Positions 1 to 8,582 of a DNA stretch of 64,000 nucleotides are shown here, in pieces (the stretch's first letter is position 1; each line of letters begins with the position of its first letter). A program made the position numbers and the translations under genes. The notes beneath the pieces were generated by a model, which was not told where the DNA came from, did not search any database, and worked only from the letters and a program-made list of their open reading frames with translations. The DNA is taken from positions 4,960,001 to 5,024,000 of the forward strand of contig NZ_BIFQ01000001.1 of NCBI RefSeq assembly GCF_003967515.1. The letters are read 5' to 3'. The DNA is from Dictyobacter aurantiacus. Its GTDB lineage: Bacteria > Chloroflexota > Ktedonobacteria > Ktedonobacterales > Ktedonobacteraceae.

Positions 1-1
1 C

Positions 2-133
2 GAGGCCGAGGCCAGGCGTATGCCACCGCGCCTCTCGCCCACCGGCACCCTGCTCGATCCGCTCCTGAAGAAGCTGGCCGCTCGCCCACCCTTCCAGTCC
101 GTCCCCGACCCCGACCGCCCGGCACGCACATGA
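2..133 (+). CDS. C-terminal end of an unidentified protein (truncated by window edge)
   Basis: An open frame runs in from the left edge and ends at TGA 131-133, giving 43 residues rich in Pro, Arg and Leu (ending PDPDRPART). Codon third positions are GC-rich as in the neighbouring genes. No family is recognisable from so short a tail. It is convergent with the leftward gene that ends at 212, and a hairpin repeat sits between the two stops. Confidence 0.35.
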   Translation, partial: EAEARRMPPRLSPTGTLLDPLLKKLAARPPFQSVPDPDRPART

Positions 134-143
134 TCCCTCCAAC

Positions 144-166
144 GTAGGTGGCGGGCTCGCCCCGGC
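144..166 (+). repeat. Hairpin repeat family A copy (degenerate)
   Basis: GTAGGT followed by arms GGCGGG and CCCGGC around CTCGC, with one mismatch in the stem. It lies 11 bp past the stop at 133 and belongs to the family best seen at 11658-11777. Confidence 0.55.
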
Positions 167-211
167 TTTCCCGCACCCGGCCGACCATGTTCCACCGCCG
201 ACGACCGGCCC

Positions 212-1585
212 TTAGCGGCCAAAGAATCTCTGGGTGAAGGTGGCGACGAAGCTCACCTCGATAAAGAGGCCGATGATCCCTTCGTAGGCGGAGACGGCTG
301 TTTCCGGATTGGCCAGCGAGTAGGTGCCGGGGAGGAAGCCGCGACCGTGAAACGAGGTAATGCTGAAGATGAGCGCCTCGTGGTCGGAGAGCCCGCCGGT
401 GGCATGATAGACGATGGCGAAGGCGAAGATGGTGACGAGGTAGATGGCCAGGCTGCGCTCCGGCTTGTAGCCATAGCCGGCCAGTAGATCGAGGAACCAG
501 GAGAAGAGATATGAGGCGCCCGCGTGCAGCCTGCCCCATATATCAAGTAGGAGCCGCCTGATACCCGTGTGTCCCGCCTGTTCCTCGGAGAAGATGCTGG
601 TGCCCCAGGCCAGGTAGCGCAGGAGAACCACGCGCTGCAAGACCAGGGCGCGATAGGCGAAGGGCATGGCCTCATCGTTCATCCCCTGTGAGCGCATGGC
701 GTGGGCCAGCTGACGGTTAGCACGGGCGGCGCCCTGATAGCGATCCAGGTTCCGCTGCTTCTCCTTGATGGTCTTCTTGCTGTCCGCGCGGATCGAGAAT
801 GTTCTTGCCAAAGCTTCATCACCCAGACGCGGCATGCGGCGCCAGTTGATCAGCGACAGGTTGCAGTCGTTCCAGTGGATATCCGCCAGCAGCGCGCATC
901 CCCAGTATGTATCATGGAGCGTGACCTTTTCGAGCAGCGTCGCGCTATCGAAATGGACATAACGTAGATCCGCCCCGGGAAGTCTGGCCTTGCGTAGATA
1001 GGCCCCTTCCATGTGTGCATACATCAGGTTGGCCTTCTCAAGGTGTGCGCCGCGCAGATACGACTCCTCTAAGCGGGCCTGGAAGAGGATCGCCTGCTCC
1101 AGATTGGTGAAGCGTAGCGAGGCATGTTGCAGACAGGCGCCGCGCAGGAGCGCTCCCTCAAGATGCGCCTCGCTGAGATTGGCGTGCTCCAGGTGGATGA
1201 TCGCCTGCTCCCGTTGCTCATTCGTGGTCGCGACCCACTCCGGCTGTGTCAGCCCACCTCGCAGACCGGCCAGGGGCAGGCCGCGCAGATCGGCGCGCCG
1301 CAGGTCAGCCCCGCGCAGATCAAGCCCCTGCCGTTGCCGCTGGTTGACATCGCTCCAATCAACCGGGCCGCGTCCCTGCTCATGATTTACCAGCAGCCAT
1401 TCGACATCGGCGCGCGTCAGCCTGATATCTTTAAATGGATAGATGCCCTGCTGAACGTCGGCCACCATGGCCAGGCGCTGCCGCAAGAACTCCTGACGCG
1501 CTGTGTCAATCTCCGCTTCCCTGCGCCATGCGGGGGGCACAGGAGGAGGCTGAGTTCTTTCAAGTGATTGTTCCTGCTGATTCAT
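212..1585 (-). CDS. Pentapeptide-repeat protein with C-terminal membrane segments
   Basis: 457 residues. About residues 90-240 hold pentapeptide repeats of A(D/N)Lxx type (LRGADLRRADLRG, then HANLSEAHLEGALLRGACL), which fold as a right-handed quadrilateral beta-helix. About residues 370-450 hold two hydrophobic segments around a loop with SITSFHGRGF, resembling the pore region of two-helix ion channels but without the TVGYG filter. A gated-channel or sensor role is therefore only a guess. The ATG overlaps the stop of the upstream iscB gene as ATGA, and only a weak AAAGAG lies immediately before it, so translation may depend on coupling. A later Met (about residue 40) is an alternative start if the first codons belong to the inserted element. 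Confidence 0.8.
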   Translation of the reverse strand: MNQQEQSLERTQPPPVPPAWRREAEIDTARQEFLRQRLAMVADVQQGIYPFKDIRLTRADVEWLLVNHEQGRGPVDWSDVNQRQRQGLDLRGADLRRADLRGLPLAGLRGGLTQPEWVATTNEQREQAIIHLEHANLSEAHLEGALLRGACLQHASLRFTNLEQAILFQARLEESYLRGAHLEKANLMYAHMEGAYLRKARLPGADLRYVHFDSATLLEKVTLHDTYWGCALLADIHWNDCNLSLINWRRMPRLGDEALARTFSIRADSKKTIKEKQRNLDRYQGAARANRQLAHAMRSQGMNDEAMPFAYRALVLQRVVLLRYLAWGTSIFSEEQAGHTGIRRLLLDIWGRLHAGASYLFSWFLDLLAGYGYKPERSLAIYLVTIFAFAIVYHATGGLSDHEALIFSITSFHGRGFLPGTYSLANPETAVSAYEGIIGLFIEVSFVATFTQRFFGR

Positions 1586-2928
1586 CTCTTTTCAATCGCA
1601 CGGATACCCCTGCATTCATGCATGGGGAGGAGTGCGCTTCCTTTGGTATAACTATAGCCATCACTGTGATGCACCATTCGGCAGAAACGATAGCTGATTC
1701 CCTGGATCGTCTGGGTCGATGTCACAATAGTAAATGATCCGCTTGAACGAACTGCTACACGCCCGATATACGTGCCTTTCTTGATGCCAGTCGTCACGAT
1801 GGCTTTGATGATGTCTCCCGTCTGGAAGCCTTTGACTTTCTTGTTGCCTTTGGCTGATGTGCGTGGGAAGCCATAGCGATCGGGACGGCACATCTGGCGT
1901 GAACCATGCCCTGTGGCAGTGATCAGTACCGGCACGATATCCTTTACGATCAGGACATCAGGCGTACTCTTGCCGACGTTGGCAGCATCTAACCAGTGCG
2001 TCTTCTGGAATGCTCTTGTCGTTCGATTGAACGTTGTCAAACCGCCGGAACCACATTCAATCGGGAGTCCCGTGGCCTTGAGTCTCTCAAAAAGCGCCCA
2101 CCTCGTGGCGTTGACGGCGGCTGCATCCTTGAGAGGCTTCTTGGCCTGGGACTGGATACGCTTGAGTACCTCCGGTTTCTTTTTGAGGAATACCGCTATA
2201 TCGAGCGTCCCTTTCGCTGTATTACACGCTTCACAGGCCAAACACAGATTTGAAATGCGATTGGTGCCCCCATTGGCACGTGGCTGTATGTGCTCTATCT
2301 GCAATGGCATGTCTTTCGATCCGCAATACGAACACGTTCGGTCCCACTTCTCCAGCAAATAGTGTCTGATCTCATATCCTGCGAGCGTTCCTTGTTGATA
2401 TTCAACGCCGGACACCTCTGCATTCTGCATCAGTTGCATATCAAAGCGGACCAACTCCATACTGATGGCAGTGATACGACAAGAGCGAGACATCCGATTG
2501 ACCCAGGTGAGCACGTTGGCAATGCGGCTTTCTAAGGATGGTGGGAGCCACCCCTTTTTCTTGTTCTTGCGATTATTGAACCGTGGTTTTCTGTATCGGG
2601 TTTTGCGTTGCCGACGAGATCGGCGCACCGTTCGACGATCATCAAGGGCGGCTTTAATCTTCTGTCCTCGATGCGATAACTCGGCAGCAAAGACCACCTC
2701 ACCTGTGGCATCGTTGACAATCGCAAGACCAGTTGTCTTCGAACCAGGATCAAGCTTGATGCGTAGTGGCTGTACTGCTGGCTCCTGTACTTCAATTTTT
2801 AGGATGATCGTAAAGGGATAGCGTTTAAACACGGCTGCTTTCCCCTCGGAGAGCAAGATTCGTGCTCGTCCTGGGTGGACCGGATTCAATGGTCGCTGAT
2901 AGGTATCTACAACGAATACGTTGGACAT
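1582..2928 (-). CDS. iscB: IscB RNA-guided nuclease (IS200/IS605-like, HNH and RuvC)
   Basis: 448 residues. The PLMP-type N-terminus is at 3-43, where the signature reads PLNP instead of PLMP, followed by RARxLLxxGKA and PFTI. RuvC-I is KLDPGSKTTG with Asp60, then an Arg-rich bridge helix at about 98-118, and RuvC-II has Glu158. The inserted HNH domain has CxxC at 199-202, His213, and CxxC at 232-235 with CNxxKG. RuvC-III is HWLDAANVG (His311, Asp314), followed by a C-terminal TGDxVKA and GRVAVR part typical of the family. All catalytic residues are present, so the nuclease should be active. It belongs to the ancestors of Cas9 and is guided by the omegaRNA encoded just upstream. No tnpA transposase is beside it. 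Start ATG follows AAAGGGG by about 8 bases. Confidence 0.95.
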   Translation of the reverse strand: MSNVFVVDTYQRPLNPVHPGRARILLSEGKAAVFKRYPFTIILKIEVQEPAVQPLRIKLDPGSKTTGLAIVNDATGEVVFAAELSHRGQKIKAALDDRRTVRRSRRQRKTRYRKPRFNNRKNKKKGWLPPSLESRIANVLTWVNRMSRSCRITAISMELVRFDMQLMQNAEVSGVEYQQGTLAGYEIRHYLLEKWDRTCSYCGSKDMPLQIEHIQPRANGGTNRISNLCLACEACNTAKGTLDIAVFLKKKPEVLKRIQSQAKKPLKDAAAVNATRWALFERLKATGLPIECGSGGLTTFNRTTRAFQKTHWLDAANVGKSTPDVLIVKDIVPVLITATGHGSRQMCRPDRYGFPRTSAKGNKKVKGFQTGDIIKAIVTTGIKKGTYIGRVAVRSSGSFTIVTSTQTIQGISYRFCRMVHHSDGYSYTKGSALLPMHECRGIRAIEKR

Positions 2929-3200
2929 TGGTTGTTGCCCCTTTCAGAGCCTCCGTTTGCACGGGTAATGTGTGCCTCGCTAAAGTTATCGAGTGGTTTA
3001 TCGCCAACGACACTGAGTTAACCCTTGTACCTCTGTTTAATCGCTGACCGTAGCGGGCAGAGCTGGCATGCACCCTGTCGTACCTCATTTCACTCGTAAC
3101 GTAGGTTGTCTTTCAAACCTCAAGCTGGTCAGGTAGGCTTACCGAAGCAAGCCCCTAGCTTTAGCTATGGGGTTCCTGACTCGCATCCATTGCTGCGTTT
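2929..3200 (-). ncRNA. omegaRNA (HEARO) of iscB with its guide
   Basis: Gene-free stretch directly upstream of iscB. Read on the minus strand it begins with a three-way junction. GTCAGG (3180-3175) pairs with CCTGAC (3133-3128) and encloses two hairpins, one CCCC(A)TAGC/GCTAGGGG and one GCTTGC-TTCG-GTAAGC. A further hairpin AGGTT/AACCT follows (3120-3116 with 3107-3103). This position and fold match the HEARO/omegaRNA class known upstream of IscB genes. By analogy the guide is the sequence just 5' of the junction, about 3181-3200. The 3' end, close to or overlapping the iscB start, cannot be fixed by eye. Confidence 0.8.
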
Positions 3201-3270
3201 TTTCTATCAATATGATAATGCATACTCAACATTAACGTCTAGAATTTGGATCATATAACAAGAAAAGCGA

Positions 3271-4518
3271 TCACACAGGTCCGTTTTTATCGGCGATTGT
3301 ACTCGTGACCGGGTGCCTGATGGCGCGATAGCCGAGCAGGTTGAGGATGGGCGAGGTGATCATGGTGGTGACCAGGGCCATCAGAACCAGGATGGCGAAC
3401 ATGGTGGAGGAGAGGATGCCCATCTCGTAACCGACATTGAGCACGATCAATTCGACCAGTCCGCGTGTATTCATCAAGAAACCCAGAACGAGCGAGTCTC
3501 GCCACGCTTCGCCCATCAGGCGCACCGAGAACGTGCCGCCACAGATCTTGCCGAAGCAGGCGATAGAAATGGTCAGGCCGCAGATCAGCCAGATGCCAGG
3601 GGATTGCAGCTGCCCGAGCTGGGTGCGCAGTCCGCTGATGACAAAGAAGATGGGCAGGAAGAGCAGATTGTTAAGCTTATCCATGTCGTGGAGCTCTTTG
3701 CTCAGCGCGCCCTCGCGCGGCATGATGATCCCGGCGATAAAGGCGCCAAAGACCGGATGGATGCCGATGGCATTGGTGATGAAGGCGGCCAGCAGCAGCA
3801 GGGTCAGGCTGATCGCTATCTGGAGCGACTGCGAAGAGATGACCGTCACAAGCCGTTTCAACAGTGGTTGCACGCCCAGCAGCATCGCGGCGAGAAACAA
3901 AATCGTCTCCCCGACGGTCAGGGCCGCTGTTGAGAATAGCTGTGCGTGAGAGGTGGAGGCGATAATCGCCAGCAGGCACCAGGCGACGACATCACCGGCG
4001 GAGGCACAGGTAAGGGCGAGCAGGCCGATCCTGGAGTGCAGCATGTCTTTTTCCGCCAGCAGCCGGGCCAGCACGGGAAAGGCCGTGATCGACATGGCGG
4101 TCCCCACCAGCAGAGAAAACGTCAGCGCGCTGGTATGTGGCCCCGCGAAGGCCGGATAGAGTCCCCAGCCTAAGAGGGCGCCGAGCACAAAGGGTAGCAG
4201 CATGCTATTCAGCGATGCCATGGCGGCCGTGCGGCTCTGGCGCAGCATCTGCCCGGTATCCAGGTGCGCCCCCAGGGCGAACATATACAGGATCAGCCCG
4301 ATGTCGCCCAGCACCTGCAGCGTGGACAAAGCACTTGCCGGAAAGAGCTGCGACTGCAGACCGGGAATGAACAATCCTAAGAGCGATGGACCCAATGCCA
4401 GTCCGGCCAGGATTTCACCGATGACCCATTGCTGGCCAATCAGACGACAGAGGAAGCCCGCGACCTGCACCGTAATCAGAATCACGATCAGCTCCATAAG
4501 AATCTGCCCTGTGAGCAT
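3271..4518 (-). CDS. CPA2-family cation:proton antiporter
   Basis: 415 residues with 12 or so hydrophobic segments across the whole length and no cytosolic TrkA-N or USP extension. The N-terminus (IGQQWVIGEILAGLALGPS) and LVGTAMSITAFPVLARLL match the Na+/H+ exchanger fold. HPVFGAFIAGIIMPRE is the typical half-repeat of KefB/NapA-like proteins, and NTRGLVELIVLNVG is the usual C-terminal signature. It exchanges K+ or Na+ for protons at the cytoplasmic membrane; the ion cannot be told from sequence. ATG start with AAAGGAAAGGA upstream. It stands alone, downstream of nothing obvious. Confidence 0.9.
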   Translation of the reverse strand: MLTGQILMELIVILITVQVAGFLCRLIGQQWVIGEILAGLALGPSLLGLFIPGLQSQLFPASALSTLQVLGDIGLILYMFALGAHLDTGQMLRQSRTAAMASLNSMLLPFVLGALLGWGLYPAFAGPHTSALTFSLLVGTAMSITAFPVLARLLAEKDMLHSRIGLLALTCASAGDVVAWCLLAIIASTSHAQLFSTAALTVGETILFLAAMLLGVQPLLKRLVTVISSQSLQIAISLTLLLLAAFITNAIGIHPVFGAFIAGIIMPREGALSKELHDMDKLNNLLFLPIFFVISGLRTQLGQLQSPGIWLICGLTISIACFGKICGGTFSVRLMGEAWRDSLVLGFLMNTRGLVELIVLNVGYEMGILSSTMFAILVLMALVTTMITSPILNLLGYRAIRHPVTSTIADKNGPV

Positions 4519-4746
4519 GAAGCGAGTCCTTTCCTTTTCAACGCATCAGACACCATCATGTAAGATCATCTATCTGTACGCTGAGCCCCGCTCTTTTTCC
4601 GCCATCGTGTTACCCTTTCGTATAACTCATAGGAGAGAAGAAAAATCGGTCATTGGAATCGAATGCATGGATGTTGCATATTAATGTGGGTGAGGGGAAA
4701 TCTATGATATTGAAGAAAACAAGAAGGGAGAAAACGTGTTGGCAAA
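4519..4746. other. Intergenic spacer, no gene seen
   Basis: AT-richer spacer upstream of the antiporter. I see short open frames only, none with family likeness. It should hold the antiporter promoter, but no clear -35/-10 pair stands out. Confidence 0.5.
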
Positions 4747-4785
4747 GCCGCAATCCTATGCCGCCTACGAGGATACATTTCCGTG
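4747..4785 (-). repeat. Repeat family B, solo arm
   Basis: A single copy of the outer arm found at the ends of the palindromic elements at 9078, 30093 and 34044. It contains the complement of GTAGGCGGCATAGGATTGC followed by an outer GATACATTTCCGTG tail. No partner arm is visible within 250 bp, so this is a relic or a half-site. Confidence 0.75.
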
Positions 4786-4864
4786 TTCTGGCCAATACGA
4801 TATCAAGAATGTTGATCTCATCTCGGTCTCTCGCTGTCCTCTGACTTTTAACACGCATATGTAA

Positions 4865-4896
4865 GCGGAGAGGCTCCGATTTTTGGGACTCTCCGC
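4865..4896 (-). terminator. Hairpin just downstream of the MOSC gene
   Basis: GCGGAGAG and CTCTCCGC form a perfect 8-bp stem around a 16-base loop, 23 bp past the stop at 4919. There is no long T tract, so it may be a 3'-end stabiliser rather than an intrinsic terminator. Confidence 0.45.
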
Positions 4897-4918
4897 AATG
4901 ATGATGTCAAAATGAGAA

Positions 4919-5392
4919 TCAGCCTTCAATGGGTTCGATGGCGTCGCCAATCTGAATCACGCCGTCGGCGATAATCTGAGCATGCAATCCTCCGCGATGA
5001 ATGAGCGTTGATAGTAGCGGCTTCTTGCCGGTCACCTCTACCAGGTGCTGACATGGCTCACAGATCTCGACGCCACGCAGCAGGGCTGAACCAACCCGAA
5101 AAGTCTGCCCGATCAAGTGCCCTAGGGGCACTCCCCGTGTGATAATGTTGCGCCGCGTTTCTCCGGGTTCCAGAACAAGATGATGATCGCGCTCTAGCCG
5201 TTCGAGTACTTCGGCCTCGATCAGCGAAATCTCGCGCAACGGGCCCGTAAACCAGGAGTAGAAGCCCTCCCCTTTGAAGTAACGATCTCCTTCCAATCCT
5301 TTCCCTGCCACGGCTCTCACCATTTGCAGGGCCTGCATCGGCGCGCCCACTGTATCGGCAATATGTATAGAGATGACATTTCCAGTCCACAT
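4919..5392 (-). CDS. MOSC domain protein
   Basis: 157 residues, a stand-alone MOSC (molybdenum cofactor sulfurase C-terminal) domain. It shows the GLEGDRYF motif near residue 33, SLIEAEVLERL, TRRNIITRGVPLGHLIG and the conserved Cys in EICEPCQHL at about residue 113. Stand-alone MOSC proteins bind or transfer sulfur or handle Mo cofactor. The molybdenum hydroxylase operon begins 650 bp away, which fits a cofactor-related role but does not prove it. ATG start with GGAAGG about 6 bases upstream. The 5' leader carries a strong hairpin and a possible small ORF. Confidence 0.88.
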   Translation of the reverse strand: MWTGNVISIHIADTVGAPMQALQMVRAVAGKGLEGDRYFKGEGFYSWFTGPLREISLIEAEVLERLERDHHLVLEPGETRRNIITRGVPLGHLIGQTFRVGSALLRGVEICEPCQHLVEVTGKKPLLSTLIHRGGLHAQIIADGVIQIGDAIEPIEG

Positions 5393-5505
5393 ATAAAAAC
5401 CTTCCTATTTCTGCTTCTCACCAGGAAGCAAAGGGAACAAAAAAGCCGCGAGTCACGAAGACCCACGGCCTGCCTAAACAATGATAGATTAACCAAAAAG
5501 CAAAT

Positions 5506-5539
5506 GACCGTGGATGCGTGTTTATGCATACCCACGGTC
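5506..5539 (-). promoter_or_regulatory. Stem-loop in the leader of the MOSC gene
   Basis: GACCGTGG and CCACGGTC form a perfect 8-bp outer stem, extended by ATGC/GCAT after a two-base bulge, about 115 bp upstream of the MOSC start. It does not match the Moco riboswitch layout that I know, so I describe it only as a leader hairpin. Confidence 0.4.
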
Positions 5540-5596
5540 TAAAGTCAGCTAAGGAATGATTGAGCCTGTTCTCCTATATATAGAAAAAGGCACCCT

Positions 5597-5665
5597 CTAG
5601 AAAAGGGCAGAATCCACCCGTGGGCATGTCTGCCACGGATTATCTCCCGCCATTTCAACAGGCAT
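5597..5665 (-). CDS. Possible 22-residue leader peptide
   Basis: ATG at 5665 is preceded by AAGGAG with a 6-base gap and opens a 22-codon frame that starts MPVEMAGDNPWQTC and ends at TAG 5597. A weak GC hairpin followed by CTTTTTC lies at its end, the layout of an attenuator. It sits about 200 bp upstream of the MOSC gene on the same strand. There is no homology evidence; the ribosome site is the only support. Confidence 0.25.
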   Translation of the reverse strand: MPVEMAGDNPWQTCPRVDSALF

Positions 5666-5821
5666 CAGAATCTCCTTATCGCGATACAGGTCAAGAATAT
5701 CCCTTTATTAGTGTATACGTGCCAACCTCATCCTGTCAATTGTCTGTTTTCACATGCGAAAACGCCTTGCCTCGAAGGCCGTTCCCATAATGATTGATGA
5801 ACATACCTCCCGTAAGTACTT

Positions 5822-5984
5822 TGTCAAACTTTGTTTGATGGATTGTTCGACCGCTACGCGGGCGAGAGGGGGAGGAGTTGCCGGGGGCACAGCCCCCGAA
5901 CCCCCAGTCAAGGGGCTAGCCGCTTGATCATGCCCCCGGCATGCTCGCTTGCATCCCCGCTCCCCCATCAAATGAACTTTAACA
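5822..5984 (+). repeat. MITE-like element, family C copy 1 (163 bp)
   Basis: Imperfect terminal inverted repeats of about 20 bp (TGTCAAACTTTGTTTGATGG at the left, the complement of TGTTAAAGTTCATTTGATGG at the right). They enclose a GC-rich core with internal palindromes such as GCCGGGGGCACAGCCCCCG. A second copy lies inverted at 41869-42049 and shares nearly every base outside one replaced segment. No transposase is encoded. Confidence 0.85.
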
Positions 5985-5989
5985 GAGCA

Positions 5990-6012
5990 GTAGGTTCAAC
6001 CCTTGCGGTCGA
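5990..6012 (+). repeat. Hairpin repeat family A copy
   Basis: GTAGGT, arms TCAACC and GGTCGA around CTTGC, then ATTTCCCC. It lies 30 bp downstream of the coxL-like stop (6042) and abuts the family C element. Confidence 0.65.
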
Positions 6013-6041
6013 TTTCCCCTCGTCTCGCGACGATGTTCCTA

Positions 6042-8462
6042 TCAACCGCCATGAACAGGATCGTGAGGCGTGGTCCCCGAGGCGGCCTGGATGATTTCGT
6101 GCAGGCGGCAGGGGTGCAGGGGCATCTCGCGGATGCGGACCTTCCAGGGTGAGAGCGCGTCGTCGATCGCGGAGGCGAAGAGGGCCGCCACCGGGATGGT
6201 CCCGGCCTCGCCGACCCCTTTGATGCCCAGCGGGTTGAGCGGCGAGGGCGTCTCGATATGCTCGACGGTAATGTCGGGGATCTCGGCGGCCGTCGGGATG
6301 AGATAGTCCATGAAGGTTGCGCTGAGCGGCTGCGCCGTCTCATCGAAGACGAGGCGCTCGAAGAAGGCGCCGCCGATCCCCTGTGCCACGCCCCCATGCA
6401 CCTGTCCCTCTACGACCAGCGGATTGATCAGCCGGCCGCAGTCGTGGACGGCGACATATTTGACGAACGAGACCATGGCGGTGCGTGGATCAACCTCGAT
6501 GATCGCCCCATGGATGCCGCTGGCGAAGCTGCCGTGCGGGGGACTGTAGAAGCCGTCGGCCTCCAGACCGGGGCCGCCGCGCTCGGATGGCAGGGCGGGT
6601 CCCGGCCGGGCGGCGGCCAGGTTCATGGCGGCCAGCGTACGCGCGCTCTCACCATAGGTGTAGCGCAAGGGATTGGCCTTGATGGCCAGCTGTCCCAGCG
6701 TCAGCGCGCGCTGCGGGGTCCCTTTGACAAAGGCCTTGCCACCCGCTAGCTCGATATCCTCGGGTAAGGCCTCAAGCAGTTCGGCGGCCAGCGTCCGCAC
6801 CTTTTCTCGTACCTTGAGCGCCGCCAGGTGGACCGCCGAGCCGGCGATGGTGGCGGCCCGGCTGGCGAAGGTGCCGACGCCCCAGTAGAAGGCCTGCGAG
6901 TCCCCTTCCGTCACCAGCACATTTCCTGGCTCGATCCCTAGTTGTTCGGCCACGATCTGCGCGAAGACCGTCTGATGGCTCTGCCCCTGCGAGGTGACGC
7001 CGGTAGAGACGAAGACGCGGCCATCGCTCTCGACGCGCACGTGTGCCCCCTCATATGGCCCGATCGAGGTTCCCTCAACGTAGTAGCCAACGCCGAGTCC
7101 CAGGTAGCGGCCCTGCGCGCGAGCCTGTGCCTGCCGTATCGCGAAGCCGCCGTAATCAAGCAGCTCCTTGAGCTTATCCAGCGCGGCCTGGTAGTTGCCG
7201 CTATCGTAGCGTGTCGGTCCGCCATCCTGGTAGACCAGCCCAACGTCCCAGGGAAACTCCTCGGGCCGGATGAAGTTGCGCGCGCGCACCTCCAGTCGGT
7301 CCATGCCCAACTCGCGGGCGATGCGATCCATGATGCGCTCCATCACGAAGACCGCGTGGGGGCGCCCGGCGCCACGGTAGGGGCTCACCGGCACCTTGTT
7401 GGTGTAGAAGACGCGGCAATCGCTGGCGTAGTGCTTGAGTCGATAGGGTCCCGGCAGCGAACAGGCGGTAATAATCGGTACCATAATTCCGTAGGGCGTA
7501 TAGGCGCCGGTATCGTGCTGGAAGACATCGCGTACGGCGAGCAGCTGACCCAGGTCATCGAAGGCGTACTCCACCTCGTGCAGCTGGCCGCGCTCCTGAT
7601 TGGTCGAGATAAAGTTCTCGCGCCGATCTTCGATCCACTTGACGGGCCGGCCCAGCCGCATGCTGGCCAGTGGCGTTAGCACCTCCTCAGGATAGAAGAG
7701 CATGATCTTGGGACCAAAGCCGCCGCCGACATCGGGGGCGATCACGCGCACCTTGTGCTCCGGCAGGTGGAAGATGGCGGCCAGCCCGTTGCGCAGCGGG
7801 ATCGGTGCCTGTGTTGAGATCCAGCAGGTCAGCATCTGCTCATAGCGATCCCAGCGCGCCACGATGCCGCGACACTCCAGCGGCATGGCCGCGCCGCGTT
7901 CCATCTCGAACGTCTCGCGTATCACATGAGGCGCGCTGGCGATCACTTTATCCGGACAGCCAACGCTCTGTACCAGGTGGGCCGCCAGATTGCCCGGAAC
8001 GTCTTCGTGCACGAGCGGGGCCTCGGAGGCCGATGCCACCGCCAGGCTATGCACGGCGGGCAGCGGCTCATACTCCACATCGACCAGGCCTAGTGCGTCC
8101 TCGGCCAGATAGCGGCTCTCCGCCACCACAAAGGCGACGGCCTCTCCCACATAGCGCACATCGTGGGTAGCCAGGGGAAGCTGCGTGCGCGGCTGCGTCA
8201 GCGCCTGGTGCGGGATCAACAGTGGCGACGGCTCCAGCACCTCGCCCAGATCGGCGGCGCTCAGCACCATATGTACGCCCGGCAGAGCGCGGGCCGCCCG
8301 CGTATCGATGCCCCTGATCTTTGCCCGCGCGTAGGGACTGCGTAGCACAGCCGCGTGCAGCATCTCCGGCAGATCGATATCATCGACATAGGTCCCCTCT
8401 CCCCGCAGCAGGCGCGGATCTTCATTGCGCCGCACAGGAGCGCCAAACCAACGCGTCGCCAT
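6042..8462 (-). CDS. Molybdopterin-binding large subunit of a xanthine dehydrogenase/CO dehydrogenase-like hydroxylase
   Basis: 806 residues, the usual length for CoxL-like subunits. The N-terminal hammerhead domain starts GAPVRRNEDPRLLRGEGTYVDD. DVGGGFGPK is at about 244-252 and PYRGAGR at 361-367. GVGEAG near residue 745 carries the Glu that serves as catalytic base in this family. The loop is PYRGAGR and not AYxCSFR, so this is not a form I CO dehydrogenase; the substrate is probably an organic heterocycle or aldehyde. It binds Mo-molybdopterin cytosine dinucleotide and acts with the FeS (8583-9080) and FAD (9319-10185) subunits. It is the last gene of the leftward operon headed by the amidase. 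Confidence 0.95.
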   Translation of the reverse strand: MATRWFGAPVRRNEDPRLLRGEGTYVDDIDLPEMLHAAVLRSPYARAKIRGIDTRAARALPGVHMVLSAADLGEVLEPSPLLIPHQALTQPRTQLPLATHDVRYVGEAVAFVVAESRYLAEDALGLVDVEYEPLPAVHSLAVASASEAPLVHEDVPGNLAAHLVQSVGCPDKVIASAPHVIRETFEMERGAAMPLECRGIVARWDRYEQMLTCWISTQAPIPLRNGLAAIFHLPEHKVRVIAPDVGGGFGPKIMLFYPEEVLTPLASMRLGRPVKWIEDRRENFISTNQERGQLHEVEYAFDDLGQLLAVRDVFQHDTGAYTPYGIMVPIITACSLPGPYRLKHYASDCRVFYTNKVPVSPYRGAGRPHAVFVMERIMDRIARELGMDRLEVRARNFIRPEEFPWDVGLVYQDGGPTRYDSGNYQAALDKLKELLDYGGFAIRQAQARAQGRYLGLGVGYYVEGTSIGPYEGAHVRVESDGRVFVSTGVTSQGQSHQTVFAQIVAEQLGIEPGNVLVTEGDSQAFYWGVGTFASRAATIAGSAVHLAALKVREKVRTLAAELLEALPEDIELAGGKAFVKGTPQRALTLGQLAIKANPLRYTYGESARTLAAMNLAAARPGPALPSERGGPGLEADGFYSPPHGSFASGIHGAIIEVDPRTAMVSFVKYVAVHDCGRLINPLVVEGQVHGGVAQGIGGAFFERLVFDETAQPLSATFMDYLIPTAAEIPDITVEHIETPSPLNPLGIKGVGEAGTIPVAALFASAIDDALSPWKVRIREMPLHPCRLHEIIQAASGTTPHDPVHGG

Positions 8463-8501
8463 ACCTCACCCCTTTCCTTTGAACAACGCACCCCCGTTGG
8501 C

Positions 8502-8522
8502 GAGGATGCCCCCGGCATCCTC
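8502..8522. repeat. Perfect hairpin between coxL-like and coxS-like genes
   Basis: GAGGATGCC and GGCATCCTC form a 9-bp stem with a CCC loop in the 120-bp gap between the large and small subunit genes. Confidence 0.5.
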
Positions 8523-8523
8523 A

Positions 8524-8580
8524 ACCGGGCTTGCTCCGGCTTGGAGCCGAAGGCGACCCCGTCCCCGAACACCCACGTTC
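8524..8580 (+). repeat. Hairpin repeat family A, composite copy with conserved tail
   Basis: ACCGGG-CTTGC-TCCGGC hairpin followed by a tail with GGCGACCCCGTCCCCG and CACGTT. The same tail follows the copies at 11658 and 16243, so the repeat unit is longer than the hairpin alone. Confidence 0.6.
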
Positions 8581-8582
8581 CA

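Noticed and set aside
5393..5720. Moco riboswitch upstream of the MOSC gene
   Set aside because: I looked for the conserved Moco RNA core and did not find it; only unrelated hairpins are visible.
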